From NCBI RefSeq assembly GCF_001981525.1, contig NZ_MPSB01000003.1, positions 248,001-312,000 of the forward strand: a stretch of DNA of 64,000 nt, written 5' to 3'. The position numbers were made by a program, and so were the translations under genes. This document shows positions 9,674 through 17,598 of this stretch, one piece after another. Every line of letters starts with the position of its first letter. The stretch's first letter is position 1. Source of the DNA: Sphingomonas jeddahensis (lineage in GTDB: Bacteria; Pseudomonadota; Alphaproteobacteria; Sphingomonadales; Sphingomonadaceae). The notes under the pieces are model-generated. The model saw nothing but the letters and a program-made list of their open reading frames with translations. It had not been told where the DNA came from and did no database searches.

Positions 9674-9704
9674 GCCCGGCGAGGAAACTCGCCGGGCTTT
9701 TTCG
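9674..9704 (+). terminator. Rho-independent terminator
   Basis: A ten-base-pair GC stem (9674-9683 with 9688-9697) with a GAAA loop is followed by a T run. It sits 27 bp after the Bax-inhibitor gene stop. Confidence 0.92.
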
Positions 9705-9720
9705 TTCAGGCAATCACATC

Positions 9721-9808
9721 CGTTACCCCGGGCTTGACCCGGGGTTCCGCTATTTTGGTCTTGGCGTGAAGAAGCGAGCCCCTGAGTCCGGCCCGGGGCG
9801 CCGCGTAT
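9721..9808. repeat. Bipartite CCGGGnTTGAnCCGGG-type repeat
   Basis: A left hairpin (CCCCGGGCTTGACCCGGGG, 9726-9744) is followed by a degenerate inverted right half near 9770-9805. It belongs to the most frequent repeat family in this window. Confidence 0.6.
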
Positions 9809-9823
9809 AGGAAGCGAACCACC

Positions 9824-10633
9824 ATGCGCCTCGCGATCGACGTCCACCTCGACTACGGCTTCCCGGAGCCCGCCGACGTGCTGCTGCAGGTCGAGGCGGC
9901 CGCGATGCACGACCAGCGCATCGAGGCGGAAGCACTTGTGATCCATTCCGATCACCCGATCCGCGCCATCCCCGGTGAGGATGGGATCGGCCAACGCTGC
10001 TGGGCGCGGGGCGAGCAGCGGCTGGTCGCCGATTACCATGCCACCGTTGCAATCGAGCGGCCCGCGATCAATCTCGCGTCGCTCTCCGCGACACCCGTCC
10101 GCGATTTGCCCGCCGAGACGATCCGTTATCTCCTGCCGAGCCGGTACATCGAATCCGACCGCTTCGAACATTTCGTGCGGCGACAGTTCGCCGGGCTGAG
10201 CGGCGGCGCGCTGGCGCTAGGGCTGGCCGATTGGGTGCGCGGTGCGATCGAATATAGCGGCGTGGCGGGCGGCGGCGGCAGTGCGCTCACCACCTTCGCC
10301 GAGCGCCGCGGCGTGTGCCGCGATTATGCGCATTTGCTGGTCGCGCTCGCCCGCGCCGCGGAGATCCCCGCGCGCTGCGTCGCCGTCTATGCGCCGGGCG
10401 TCGATCCGCCCGACTTCCACGCGGTGGCCGAGCTGTGGCTCGGCGGCGCCTGGCACCTTGTCGATGCCACCGGCATGGCGAACTGCGGCAACATCGCACG
10501 CGTCGCGATCGGCCTCGACGCGACCGAAATCGCCTTCATGACGATCTTCGGCTCTGCTTTCCTGTACCGCCAGACGGTGTCGGTTCGTCAACTGTCCGAT
10601 ACTAAGGAACAGCCCGAAGAAATCGTTCGTTGA
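9824..10633 (+). CDS. Transglutaminase-like cysteine protease family protein
   Basis: A 269-aa protein with the bacterial transglutaminase-like fold (PF01841 plus the usual N-terminal beta domain). The catalytic triad is readable: C165 in RRGVCRDYAHL, H199 in DFHAVAELW and D214 in LVDATGM. No signal peptide is evident, so it is probably cytoplasmic. Most such proteins are uncharacterised proteases or peptidases rather than true cross-linkers. Its 3' end contains the stress promoter for the next gene. Confidence 0.85.
   Translation: MRLAIDVHLDYGFPEPADVLLQVEAAAMHDQRIEAEALVIHSDHPIRAIPGEDGIGQRCWARGEQRLVADYHATVAIERPAINLASLSATPVRDLPAETIRYLLPSRYIESDRFEHFVRRQFAGLSGGALALGLADWVRGAIEYSGVAGGGGSALTTFAERRGVCRDYAHLLVALARAAEIPARCVAVYAPGVDPPDFHAVAELWLGGAWHLVDATGMANCGNIARVAIGLDATEIAFMTIFGSAFLYRQTVSVRQLSDTKEQPEEIVR
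10606..10631 (+). promoter_or_regulatory. Probable EcfG (general stress response) promoter
   Basis: GGAAC (10606-10610) and CGTT (10628-10631) are separated by exactly 17 bp, matching the GGAAC-N16/17-CGTT consensus of the alphaproteobacterial general stress sigma factor. It lies at the end of the transglutaminase gene, 29 bp before the ATG of the 72-aa gene. Confidence 0.7.
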
Positions 10634-10659
10634 GCAAGGGTAACGATAGGAGACGCTCG

Positions 10660-10878
10660 ATGCCCACTCAACAGCCCCCCTCGCAGGATGCCGGTCGCGA
10701 CGAGTCGATTGCCGAGCGGCTCAACAAGCAGCCCGGCAACAAGGATGCGCAACTCGACGCCGGTGTCGACGAATCGATGGACGCGTCTGATCCGCCTTCG
10801 GTGACCCAGCCCGGGCGTTCGGAACCGGCGCCTTCATCGGGCTATGACGAGGAGGCTGAGCGGCAGCGCGACGCCTGA
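10660..10878 (+). CDS. Small hydrophilic protein, predicted stress-induced
   Basis: A 72-aa soluble, polar protein rich in D, E, S, P and Q. It has no hydrophobic segment and repeats the pattern DESIAERL then DESMDASDPPS. ATG 10660 is chosen because it follows GATAGGAG and the promoter; a TTG at 10630 would precede the -10 box. I do not recognise a named family, though the style fits small proteins under general stress control in sphingomonads. The low complexity suggests an intrinsically disordered protein. Confidence 0.7.
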   Translation: MPTQQPPSQDAGRDESIAERLNKQPGNKDAQLDAGVDESMDASDPPSVTQPGRSEPAPSSGYDEEAERQRDA

Positions 10879-10993
10879 ATGTTGTGCCCGCGCCGCACGC
10901 CCCGGGGCTTGTTTAAGCTGCTACGGTTCGTCGCATAAGGTGTTGCGGCGCGGTGATCTTCATGATCGTATCTGAATGCCTGACATCGCAGCG

Positions 10994-11013
10994 TTAAGGT
11001 GGTTGTTAACCAT
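10994..11013. promoter_or_regulatory. Putative CtrA binding site
   Basis: TTAA (10994-10997) and TTAACCAT (11006-11013) are separated by 8 bp. TTAACCAT is an exact match to the known CtrA half-site; the classic full site has 7 bp between the TTAA blocks, so this is a near-match. It is 49 bp upstream of the next start. Confidence 0.45.
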
Positions 11014-11061
11014 CTTGATGCACGATGCTCCGGTTCGGACCGAACGGGCGGGGTGATCGTG

Positions 11062-11613
11062 ATGGTTGCACGGATGAGGCCGGCGGATGGTGCGATGACG
11101 CTGGCCGAGATGAAGGAGTTTGCTGGGTTCGCGGCGGCGACGCAGCGCTATATCCGCCGCAGTCTGGACGTAGGGCTAGATCGCGAGGACGCCCTGACGC
11201 GCTGGTCGCGCGACGTGGTCGAAGCGGCGAGCATCCGCGCTCAGGCCCGCCATTATTGCCGCTTGCCGGACATCCGCGCGATGGTGCCCGACAACAGCGG
11301 ACTCGATGCGGCGGAGCCGTTCCTGGCCCCGCTGATCACCGTCGCCGCCTTTGATCTGGGACAGGGGCGGATCACCAGCTTCGCTGCGTTCCGCTTTTTG
11401 TACGAGCGGCTGATCGGCGCGTCGGTGCGGCCGTGGTTGCCCGGCGCCTTTTGCGCGGCGGCGGCGCTGCCGCATTTGCACCCGGAGTTGCGGCGCACGT
11501 TGCTCCAGTCGATCAGTGAAGCCGCCGCGACGGCGTCGGGCTGGTCATCGCGGCAGCCGGCGTTCTACCCCTATTGGGTGGAGAAGGTGGAAACCGGCGC
11601 GCTGCCGCATTGA
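11062..11613 (+). CDS. Hypothetical protein downstream of a CtrA-like site
   Basis: A 183-aa protein I do not recognise. It is mostly helical in appearance, with the blocks ATQRYIRRSLDVGLDREDAL and PLITVAAFDLGQGRITSFAA. It has no clear signal peptide or strong transmembrane helix. A GTG at 10999 in frame would give 204 aa but would place the start inside the TTAA/TTAACCAT site, so ATG 11062 is preferred. The possible CtrA control hints at a cell-cycle or motility role; this is inference only. Confidence 0.65.
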   Translation: MVARMRPADGAMTLAEMKEFAGFAAATQRYIRRSLDVGLDREDALTRWSRDVVEAASIRAQARHYCRLPDIRAMVPDNSGLDAAEPFLAPLITVAAFDLGQGRITSFAAFRFLYERLIGASVRPWLPGAFCAAAALPHLHPELRRTLLQSISEAAATASGWSSRQPAFYPYWVEKVETGALPH

Positions 11614-11634
11614 GAGTGTCCCGGGGGAGGGGCG

Positions 11635-11730
11635 TCACGTGAGGTTGGCGAGCGTGAGTTTGCCCCGCTTCACCTCGCCCACGACGTGATCCGGGATCAC
11701 GGAGTGAGTGAGGCTTCCGTGCGGACTCAT
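11635..11730 (-). CDS. Possible 31-aa ORF coupled to barstar-like gene
   Basis: A 31-codon reading frame starts with ATG overlapping the barstar-like stop as ATGA and ends at TGA 11635-11637. Its core SVIPDHVVGEVKRGKLTLAN looks like a helical peptide rather than random coding. The coupling is the only support; it could be chance. The rest of the 11614-11726 gap between convergent genes holds nothing else visible. Confidence 0.25.
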   Translation of the reverse strand: MSPHGSLTHSVIPDHVVGEVKRGKLTLANLT

Positions 11731-12017
11731 GTTACGCGAAGTTCGATCTGCTCCCCCATTTCTCGCGCTGCGTCTTCGAGTACCTCGCGAATACGGGTTA
11801 CATAGGTCACCGCAGCCGGCCCAGCGCATGCCGCGCCGGCAAGCTCGACCACCATCGGCGGCTGGACGCGATTGAGCCGCGCGACGATGCTGTCGAACAA
11901 GGCGTCGAGGCTGGGGCCGTGCCAGTCGGGTGCGCCGAGCGCCGGCAGCAGCGCCGCCCACAGGTCCGCCGCGGTTTCCCATCCAGCCGCCTCAAGCCGT
12001 ACGATTGTCAGCGGCAC
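11727..12017 (-). CDS. Barstar-family protein
   Basis: A 96-aa protein with the barstar (PF01337) pattern: LWAALLPALGAPDWHGPSLD, then LDALFDSIVARL, then a central strand PMVVELAG and a final helix. Barstar inhibits the RNase barnase; most bacterial homologues have no cognate barnase nearby and an unknown role. I see no barnase or ribonuclease gene near. The start GTG at 12017 gives a 10-bp overlap with the extensin-like gene; a longer frame from 12119 is low-complexity and unlikely. Confidence 0.72.
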   Translation of the reverse strand: MPLTIVRLEAAGWETAADLWAALLPALGAPDWHGPSLDALFDSIVARLNRVQPPMVVELAGAACAGPAAVTYVTRIREVLEDAAREMGEQIELRVT

Positions 12018-12760
12018 GCGCGCCAACTCATGGTTCCGCGATTGGCCTGGTCGAGGTGTAAATGGTCGCGGTGCGCGGCGTTGTAATCGGGCGACAGCAC
12101 CGTGGAGAACAGGTCGCACGCCCCATCGCGCACGTCGCGCAGGAATGCGGCTCTGGCGCCGCCCTCATCCCAATCGTCGATCAGGCTGATTCGCGTGCCG
12201 TCCGCCAGCCGAAAGCCGGCGATGTCCACCGCATCCGCGGTTGCATGCTGGCTATAGTCGCCACTGCTGCGGCCGTAGAGCCGGCGGCAATTGTAGCTGC
12301 CGAGATGGTCGATCCGGCTCACGCGCATGCGGAAATGGCGCTCGGCGGCGGGCTGCACCACTTCCCATTGCCACAGCGCCAGCGCCGCCGCGACCGGGCA
12401 AGCCACGCCCAGATTGGCGGGGCGGAACGGCGTAATGCGCGGATCATCGCCGGCGAAGCGCAGCCCGTCGGCATAACCGCAGTTCGCCCCCTCGCGCCGC
12501 TCCGGCAACACGGTGTAACTGACGCCAGCGCGATCGAGCAGCGCACGGCAGCGCGGGAAATCCTCCGTCAGCTGAGTCAGTTTGGTGCCGGTGAATAGTC
12601 CGATGGGCCTGGCCAAATCGAGCGGCGCCCAGGGCGTGTCCTCCGGATGCTGGCGCACCCAGCCATAACCGACCAGCGCCAGCAACACGACGATTGCCAG
12701 CGCGACAAGCCAGCGCACCGTCCGCCGCACGCGCCGGGCGGCGCGATCCCGCCGCCGCAT
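12008..12760 (-). CDS. Extensin-like family protein, membrane-anchored
   Basis: A 250-aa protein with an arginine-rich N-terminus, one transmembrane helix (about residues 16-33, WLVALAIVVLLALVGYGWV) and a periplasmic extensin-like C-terminal domain (PF06904). The domain shows the conserved cysteines (FPRCRALL, GANCGYA, VACPVA, YNCRRLYG) and the HATADAVDIAGF and HRDHLHLD blocks. These resemble D-Ala-D-Ala peptidase metal-site patterns, so a peptidoglycan-related zinc enzyme is plausible. The start overlaps the NUDIX stop by 1 bp (TGATG). Confidence 0.82.
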   Translation of the reverse strand: MRRRDRAARRVRRTVRWLVALAIVVLLALVGYGWVRQHPEDTPWAPLDLARPIGLFTGTKLTQLTEDFPRCRALLDRAGVSYTVLPERREGANCGYADGLRFAGDDPRITPFRPANLGVACPVAAALALWQWEVVQPAAERHFRMRVSRIDHLGSYNCRRLYGRSSGDYSQHATADAVDIAGFRLADGTRISLIDDWDEGGARAAFLRDVRDGACDLFSTVLSPDYNAAHRDHLHLDQANRGTMSWRACR

Positions 12761-13518
12761 CAGCCGCGCATCGCGTTCTCGATCACCTCCGAGGTGATGG
12801 GATAGCCAGCGTTGTCGGGGATGCAGAGATGCTCTTCATCGCCGCGCGTTTCCGACCACGGCGTCACCGTCACGATCGGCGTCTCGCGGGCATGCGCCGC
12901 CGCATCGGCGAAGCTGTCGAACTGCGCCAGCCGCTCCAGATTGCGGCGGGTGGGGAAGATCACCTCCAGCTTGCCGGCATCGGCATCGTCAAGCACCTGC
13001 TGCGCGGTGGCCCAGACCAGTCTAACATTCTCCGTCTCATCGACCGTCGCGCGCGGGGCGTCGGCCGGCAGCTCAGCCAAATAGAAGCGGGTGTCGAAGA
13101 TGCGCATGTTGCGATGCGCCGGCCGCCAGCGGGCCCAGGGTACCAGCTGCGCGAGATCGAGCGTTGCGCCGGCCGCGGCGAGCGCCTCCGCCAGCGTGTC
13201 ACCGGCGTGGAGCGCTTTGCGCATCTCAACCAGCGCATCCGCAGAGGGCAGCGTAGAAAGGCCGATCGGCAAACCTGCCTCCTCGATCGTCTCGCGCACG
13301 GCGGCGATCCGCGCCGCTATCTCATCGTCGCCGCCATGAAGCTCAGCCAGAGCATGGTCACCGGGATCGATCCGTCCGCCAGGAAACACCATTGCGCCGC
13401 CCGCGAAGACCATCGCCTTGGCGCGTTCCACCATCAGTAATTCGGGCGGGCCGCCCTCGGCCTCGCGGAAGATGATCAGGGTGGCGGCGGGAATCGCGGG
13501 GGGCAGTTCGTCACTCAT
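12760..13518 (-). CDS. NUDIX hydrolase (NUDT19-like)
   Basis: A 252-aa NUDIX protein. The box starts at PGGRIDPGD and, after an insertion of about 15 residues, ends with the catalytic REtIEEAG helix. This split layout is typical of the NUDT7/NUDT19-like CoA-diphosphatase group rather than MutT, so hydrolysis of CoA or acyl-CoA is a reasonable guess. It is the first gene of a three- or four-gene operon with the extensin-like and barstar-like genes. Confidence 0.82.
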   Translation of the reverse strand: MSDELPPAIPAATLIIFREAEGGPPELLMVERAKAMVFAGGAMVFPGGRIDPGDHALAELHGGDDEIAARIAAVRETIEEAGLPIGLSTLPSADALVEMRKALHAGDTLAEALAAAGATLDLAQLVPWARWRPAHRNMRIFDTRFYLAELPADAPRATVDETENVRLVWATAQQVLDDADAGKLEVIFPTRRNLERLAQFDSFADAAAHARETPIVTVTPWSETRGDEEHLCIPDNAGYPITSEVIENAMRG

Positions 13519-13602
13519 ACGGGTGACTTAACGACGGTCACGTGAGAAAGTCACGCGGCGACGCAGCAATGTATTGAAGTTTGCTGCGGAATCGAAGCGG
13601 GC

Positions 13603-13678
13603 TGGTGGAGCCGAGGGGAATCGAACCCCTGACCTCTGCAGTGCGATTGCAGCGCTCTCCCATCTGAGCTACGGCCCC
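13603..13678 (-). tRNA. tRNA-Ala (anticodon CGC)
   Basis: A complete 76-nt cloverleaf including the encoded CCA. On the minus strand the acceptor GGGGCCG (13672-13678) pairs with CGGCTCC, the D-stem is GCTC/GAGC, and the anticodon stem CTGCA/TGCAG encloses loop ATCGCAC. This gives anticodon CGC, reading GCG (Ala). The T-arm is AGGGG-TTCGATT-CCCCT. Confidence 0.95.
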
Positions 13679-13909
13679 GCCCGGATCCGGCTACGCCGGG
13701 AGCGACGCCCTTAGCGGCCCCGCCGTGCAGATGCAACGGCCTCGCGTAATCGTTATGATAGTCGGTGAGCGGTGATCCGATCCAAGGCTGCGGTAGGCAC
13801 CCGATACATTGCCGAAACGACAGGAACATTCGGCTTTTTCATGCCTTGGTGGGGTAGTGCGATCGGGCGGCGAGGCCCGGCGCCGTCCGCACAGGCAAGG
13901 AGTTTGGAC

Positions 13910-15121
13910 ATGGTTTACGATCGTTATGGTCGCGGCGACGACGCGGGCCGCCGCGAGCCTCAGGACTATGGCCGGGACTATGGCTCGGGGCGCGACTACA
14001 CCTATTCCAGCGCGCGCGACTATGACGCTGCCGGCAGCCTGAACCGCGATCGCAATCGTCAGCAGGACGACGATCGCGACTATACGCGTAACTTCGTGCC
14101 CTATGGCGAGCGTAGCCGCAGCCAGGAGGGCTATGGCCATCGCGAGGCGTTCGGCGGCAGCTACGGAGATCGCGACACCAACACCCGCGACTGGGGCGAC
14201 CGCGATCCCGGCCGGCGCGGCTACGGAGAGCGAGATTACGGACAGTCCCGCTCTGGCCAGTCACGCTCCGGCCAGTCGCACTACGGCCAGTTGCACGGCG
14301 GTCAGCCCCGCGGGCAGTCGAACTACGGCTCCGATGATTATCGCGGCAGCTACGCCTCCGATGGGCGCCGGTTCGAGAACGTTGGCCGCTACCGCGACTA
14401 TGAAGACGACAATCGCCAGCAGAACCATCAGCGCCAGCAAGGTGGTGAGCGCTTCGGCGGCCATCCGCAGCAGCAGCGCGGCGGCTACAGCGGCCAGCCG
14501 CAGGGCTATGACTATGACGACCGTGGCTTCTTCGCTCGCGCCGGGGACGAGGTTCGCTCCTGGTTCGGCGACGAGGATGCCGAGCGTCGCCGCGAGGCCG
14601 ACATGCGCTATGACGAGCGCGACTATGGCAGCCGCCACTCGCATGATCGCGATTCGGAGTATGGCTCTTGGCGCCGGACGCAGATTGCGGCGCTCGACCG
14701 CGATTATGACGAATATCGCCGTGAGAACCGCAGCAAGTTCGAGAATGAATTCTCGTCCTGGCGCACCAATCGCCAGACACAGCGCGACTCGCTGACGAAG
14801 GTTTCCGAGCATATGGAAGTCGTCGGGTCCGACGGCAGCCATGTCGGGACGGTCGACAAGGTACGCGGCGATCGCATCCTGCTGACCAAGACCGACAAGG
14901 ATGCCGAAGGCCGCCACCATTCGATCCCGTCGAGCTGGATCACGACCGTCGCCGACAAGGTGACGCTGTCGAAGAGCGCGGACGAGGCCAAGAAGCATTG
15001 GCGTGACGAGGAGAACCAGTCTGCGCTGCTCGGCTATGGCGATCGTACCAATGATCGCTCGGGCGAGCAGAAGAGCAGCGAGCGCACGTCGCTCGATCGC
15101 AGCTTCTCCGGCACCTATTGA
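13910..15121 (+). CDS. SWFGD-motif / DUF2171 protein with repetitive Y/D/R/G-rich N-terminus
   Basis: A 403-aa protein. Residues 1-210 are low-complexity and rich in Y, D, R, G and Q, with units such as SRSGQSRSGQSHYGQ and many GDRD and RDYG blocks. The middle carries the SWFGDEDAERRREAD motif common in sphingomonad stress proteins. The C-terminus (about 300-375) is a PRC-barrel-like DUF2171 domain, EVVGSDGSHVGTVDKVRGD. The ATG at 13910 follows CAAGGAG. No signal peptide is seen. A GGAAC at 13823 with CCTT 16 bp later is a one-mismatch EcfG-like promoter. Confidence 0.8.
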   Translation: MVYDRYGRGDDAGRREPQDYGRDYGSGRDYTYSSARDYDAAGSLNRDRNRQQDDDRDYTRNFVPYGERSRSQEGYGHREAFGGSYGDRDTNTRDWGDRDPGRRGYGERDYGQSRSGQSRSGQSHYGQLHGGQPRGQSNYGSDDYRGSYASDGRRFENVGRYRDYEDDNRQQNHQRQQGGERFGGHPQQQRGGYSGQPQGYDYDDRGFFARAGDEVRSWFGDEDAERRREADMRYDERDYGSRHSHDRDSEYGSWRRTQIAALDRDYDEYRRENRSKFENEFSSWRTNRQTQRDSLTKVSEHMEVVGSDGSHVGTVDKVRGDRILLTKTDKDAEGRHHSIPSSWITTVADKVTLSKSADEAKKHWRDEENQSALLGYGDRTNDRSGEQKSSERTSLDRSFSGTY

Positions 15122-15170
15122 GCCGCTGAGCTAGACGCCGGCCGTTTCCCTCTGCGGTCGGTGCTAGGGG

Positions 15171-15195
15171 GCCCGGGCTTCGCGCCCGGGCTCTT
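15171..15195 (+). terminator. Probable terminator of the SWFGD gene
   Basis: An 8-bp stem (15171-15178 with 15184-15191, GCCCGGGC both arms) with loop TTCGC is followed by a short T-rich run. It lies 50 bp after the stop. Confidence 0.7.
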
Positions 15196-15267
15196 TGCGT
15201 TTGCGGAGGTTGTGTTTGAGACCGGCTGGGGCATGATCGCCTCACCAAGCAAGAACGGGAGAGAAAT

Positions 15268-16254
15268 ATGCCACGCGCCTGGACCCTTCGCGCGCGCCCC
15301 AAGGGCTTGCCGCAGCCGAGCGATTTCGATCTGATCGACCTGCCCGCCGCCCCGCTGAGCGAGGGCGAGGTGCGCGTCGCCAATACTTGGCTGTCGGTCG
15401 ATCCGTACATGCGCGGCCGGATGAACGACGTGAAGAGCTATGTGCCGCCGTTCGTGCTGGGCGAGCCGATGCAGGGCGGCGCGCTGGGCGAGGTGATCGA
15501 GAGCAATGCGCCGGACGTGCCGGTCGGCACCCGCGTGCAGCATATGCTCGGCTGGCGCGACGAGGCGGTGCTGCCCGCCGCGCAGGTGCAGAAGCTGCCC
15601 GATATCGACGTGCCGGAACAGGCGTTCCTCGGCCAGTTCGGCATGCCCGGCATGACCGCCTATTTCGGGCTGCTCCAGGTGGCGGAGGCCAGGGAAGGCG
15701 ACGTGGTGTTCGTCTCCGCCGCCGCGGGCGCGGTCGGCTCGACGGTGGTGCAGATCGCCAAGGCCAAGGGCATGACGGTGATCGGCTCGGCCGGCGGCGC
15801 GGAGAAATGCGCCTGGGTCAAGTCGCTCGGCGCCGATGCGGTGATCGATTACAAGGCGGGCGACGTGGTTCAGGCGCTCGCCGACGCGGCGCCGCAGGGG
15901 ATCGACGTCTATTTCGACAATGTCGGCGGCGACCATTTCGACGCCGCGCTGCTCGCCGCCCGGCTGCACGCGCGCTTCGCGATCTGCGGCATGATCGACA
16001 TCTATAACGAAGGCCAGCCGCAGTCGCTGAAATATCTCTTCAAGGTGATCGGCGCGCGGATCGCGATCAAGGGTTTCCTGGTCGGCGATCACCTGGCGGG
16101 CGTGGCGGATTTCTACCGCGACATGGGCGAATGGCTCGCCGCGGGGAAGCTGACGCGCGAGGAGACGGTGCACGAGGGGCTGGAGACGGCGCCGCAGGCG
16201 TTTCTGGGGCTGTTCACGGGCGGCAATCGGGGGAAGATGCTGGTTCGGGTGTAG
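15268..16254 (+). CDS. NADP-dependent MDR oxidoreductase (CurA/leukotriene B4 reductase type)
   Basis: A 328-aa zinc-independent medium-chain dehydrogenase/reductase. It begins with the N-terminal GroES-like part (YMRGRMNDVKSYVPPF) and has the nucleotide-binding stretch AAAGAVGSTVVQIAKAKG. EKCAWVKSLGADAVIDYK and the end FTGGNRGKMLVRV are typical of the YncB/CurA group. These enzymes reduce alpha,beta-unsaturated carbonyls with NADPH in the cytosol. It is monocistronic with repeats behind it. Confidence 0.88.
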   Translation: MPRAWTLRARPKGLPQPSDFDLIDLPAAPLSEGEVRVANTWLSVDPYMRGRMNDVKSYVPPFVLGEPMQGGALGEVIESNAPDVPVGTRVQHMLGWRDEAVLPAAQVQKLPDIDVPEQAFLGQFGMPGMTAYFGLLQVAEAREGDVVFVSAAAGAVGSTVVQIAKAKGMTVIGSAGGAEKCAWVKSLGADAVIDYKAGDVVQALADAAPQGIDVYFDNVGGDHFDAALLAARLHARFAICGMIDIYNEGQPQSLKYLFKVIGARIAIKGFLVGDHLAGVADFYRDMGEWLAAGKLTREETVHEGLETAPQAFLGLFTGGNRGKMLVRV

Positions 16255-16303
16255 CCCCCGCTCGATAGGTCAGTCGCATCGCCTGACGGGGCCACCAGCG
16301 CCC

Positions 16304-16456
16304 CGTCACCCCGGCCCTGTGCCGGGGTCCACTGTTCCGCGAACTCGATGGCTTGGGGTGTGCGGCACGGTGGATGCCGGGACAAGCCCGGCATGACGGT
16401 TGGGGAGGGATCCCGAGCCACCAACACCCGTCATCCCGGCCTCGCGTCGGGATCCA
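16304..16456. repeat. Three CCGG-type intergenic repeat units
   Basis: Units at 16304-16332 (CACCCCGGCCCTGTGCCGGG), 16371-16398 (inverted) and 16430-16456 lie between the MDR gene and the metallopeptidase gene. They fill the 325-bp gap, and no gene is seen there. Confidence 0.7.
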
Positions 16457-16579
16457 CGGTGCCGCGAATGCTGCGGCTGGAGGCCCGAACGACAGCGCGT
16501 GTGGAGGGTTGGCCTTCGGCGCAAGAACGGGGTGATGGAGCGCTTAACGGTCGCGCCCCGACCGAAGTACAACCCGGCC

Positions 16580-17491
16580 TCAGATCGCCCCGCTGAACGT
16601 GTCGCACACCGCCGGATCGCCGCTCTCCAGTCCCCGCCGCAGCCACGCCTGCCGCTGCGCCGACGTGCCGTGCGTAAAGCTTTCCGGCACCACGCGGCCC
16701 TGCGCCTCGCGCTGGAGCGTATCGTCGCCGATGGCTTGCGCCGCGCGCATGCCCTCCTCGATATCGCCTTGCTCCAGCCGGCTGCGGTTCTGCCCCGCCC
16801 AGACGCCGGCATAGCAATCCGCCTGCAACTCCAGCCGCACCGACAGTTCGTTGCCCTCCGCCTCGCTCGCCCGCGACTGCGCGCGGCGGACCTGTTCGGA
16901 TGCGCCGGTCAGCGTCTGGATGTGATGGCCGAATTCATGCGCGACGACATAATATTGGGCGAAGTCGCCGGCCGCACGGAATTTCTGCTCCAGTTCCTGG
17001 AAGAAGCTGGTGTCGATATACACGCCCTGGTCGGACGGGCAGTAGAACGGCCCCATCGCCGACATCGCCGCGCCGCAGCCCGACATGCCGCGGCCGCCGT
17101 AGAACACCAGCTTGGGCGCCTGGAACCGCTCCCCCGACTGGGCGAACAATTGCTCCCACGTATTCTCGGCCGAGGAGAAGGCGTTGCAGGTCGATCGCGT
17201 CGCCGCATCGACGGAGCAAGCCGCCGCCGCACCCGTGCCGCCGCCGGCCCCGCTGCGCTGCGTCTGAGTCGTGGGCGCCTGACCGCCGCCGGTGAGCAGC
17301 CCTCCGATATTGCCGAGCCCACCGAACACCGCGAAGATCAGCAGCACCACGACGATCCCGCCGCAACCGAAGCGGCTGCCGATCAGCGGCAGCAGGCCGA
17401 GCAGTAAGCCGCCACCGCCACCGCCACCACCGAAGCTTTGGCCTCGCTGGTCCTCGACGTTGATGTCATTATCGAAATCGTCGAGCCGCAT
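16580..17491 (-). CDS. Neutral zinc metallopeptidase (YpfJ family)
   Basis: A 303-aa membrane-anchored protein of the YpfJ/KPN_02809 family (PF04228). A glycine-rich stretch (about 20-28) precedes one transmembrane helix (about 43-60). The periplasmic domain carries the zinc motif VVAHEFGHHIQ and a downstream ELQADCYAGVW with the third ligand region. The ATG 17491 start (MRLDDFDND) matches the family. It is divergent from the patatin gene, with 107 bp between. Confidence 0.9.
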   Translation of the reverse strand: MRLDDFDNDINVEDQRGQSFGGGGGGGGLLLGLLPLIGSRFGCGGIVVVLLIFAVFGGLGNIGGLLTGGGQAPTTQTQRSGAGGGTGAAAACSVDAATRSTCNAFSSAENTWEQLFAQSGERFQAPKLVFYGGRGMSGCGAAMSAMGPFYCPSDQGVYIDTSFFQELEQKFRAAGDFAQYYVVAHEFGHHIQTLTGASEQVRRAQSRASEAEGNELSVRLELQADCYAGVWAGQNRSRLEQGDIEEGMRAAQAIGDDTLQREAQGRVVPESFTHGTSAQRQAWLRRGLESGDPAVCDTFSGAI

Positions 17492-17598
17492 CGCGGTGCC
17501 CTTATCGTTACCGATCCGGCATGAATGCGCGAAGGGCGAGCGCGGTTGCAAGCGCGCCGTCTTGATCGCGTCACGCTCGCGGCGCATGAGGGCGCGCG

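Noticed and set aside
10630..10659. TTG start at 10630 for the 72-aa protein
   Set aside because: It overlaps the -10 of the stress promoter and has no ribosome site; ATG 10660 has both.
13823..13848. EcfG promoter before the SWFGD gene
   Set aside because: GGAAC-N16-CCTT has a mismatch in the -10; left out as a feature though the gene type fits a stress role.
13772..13909. N-terminal extension of the SWFGD protein from 13772
   Set aside because: The extension is not SWFGD-like, and a good CAAGGAG stands before ATG 13910.
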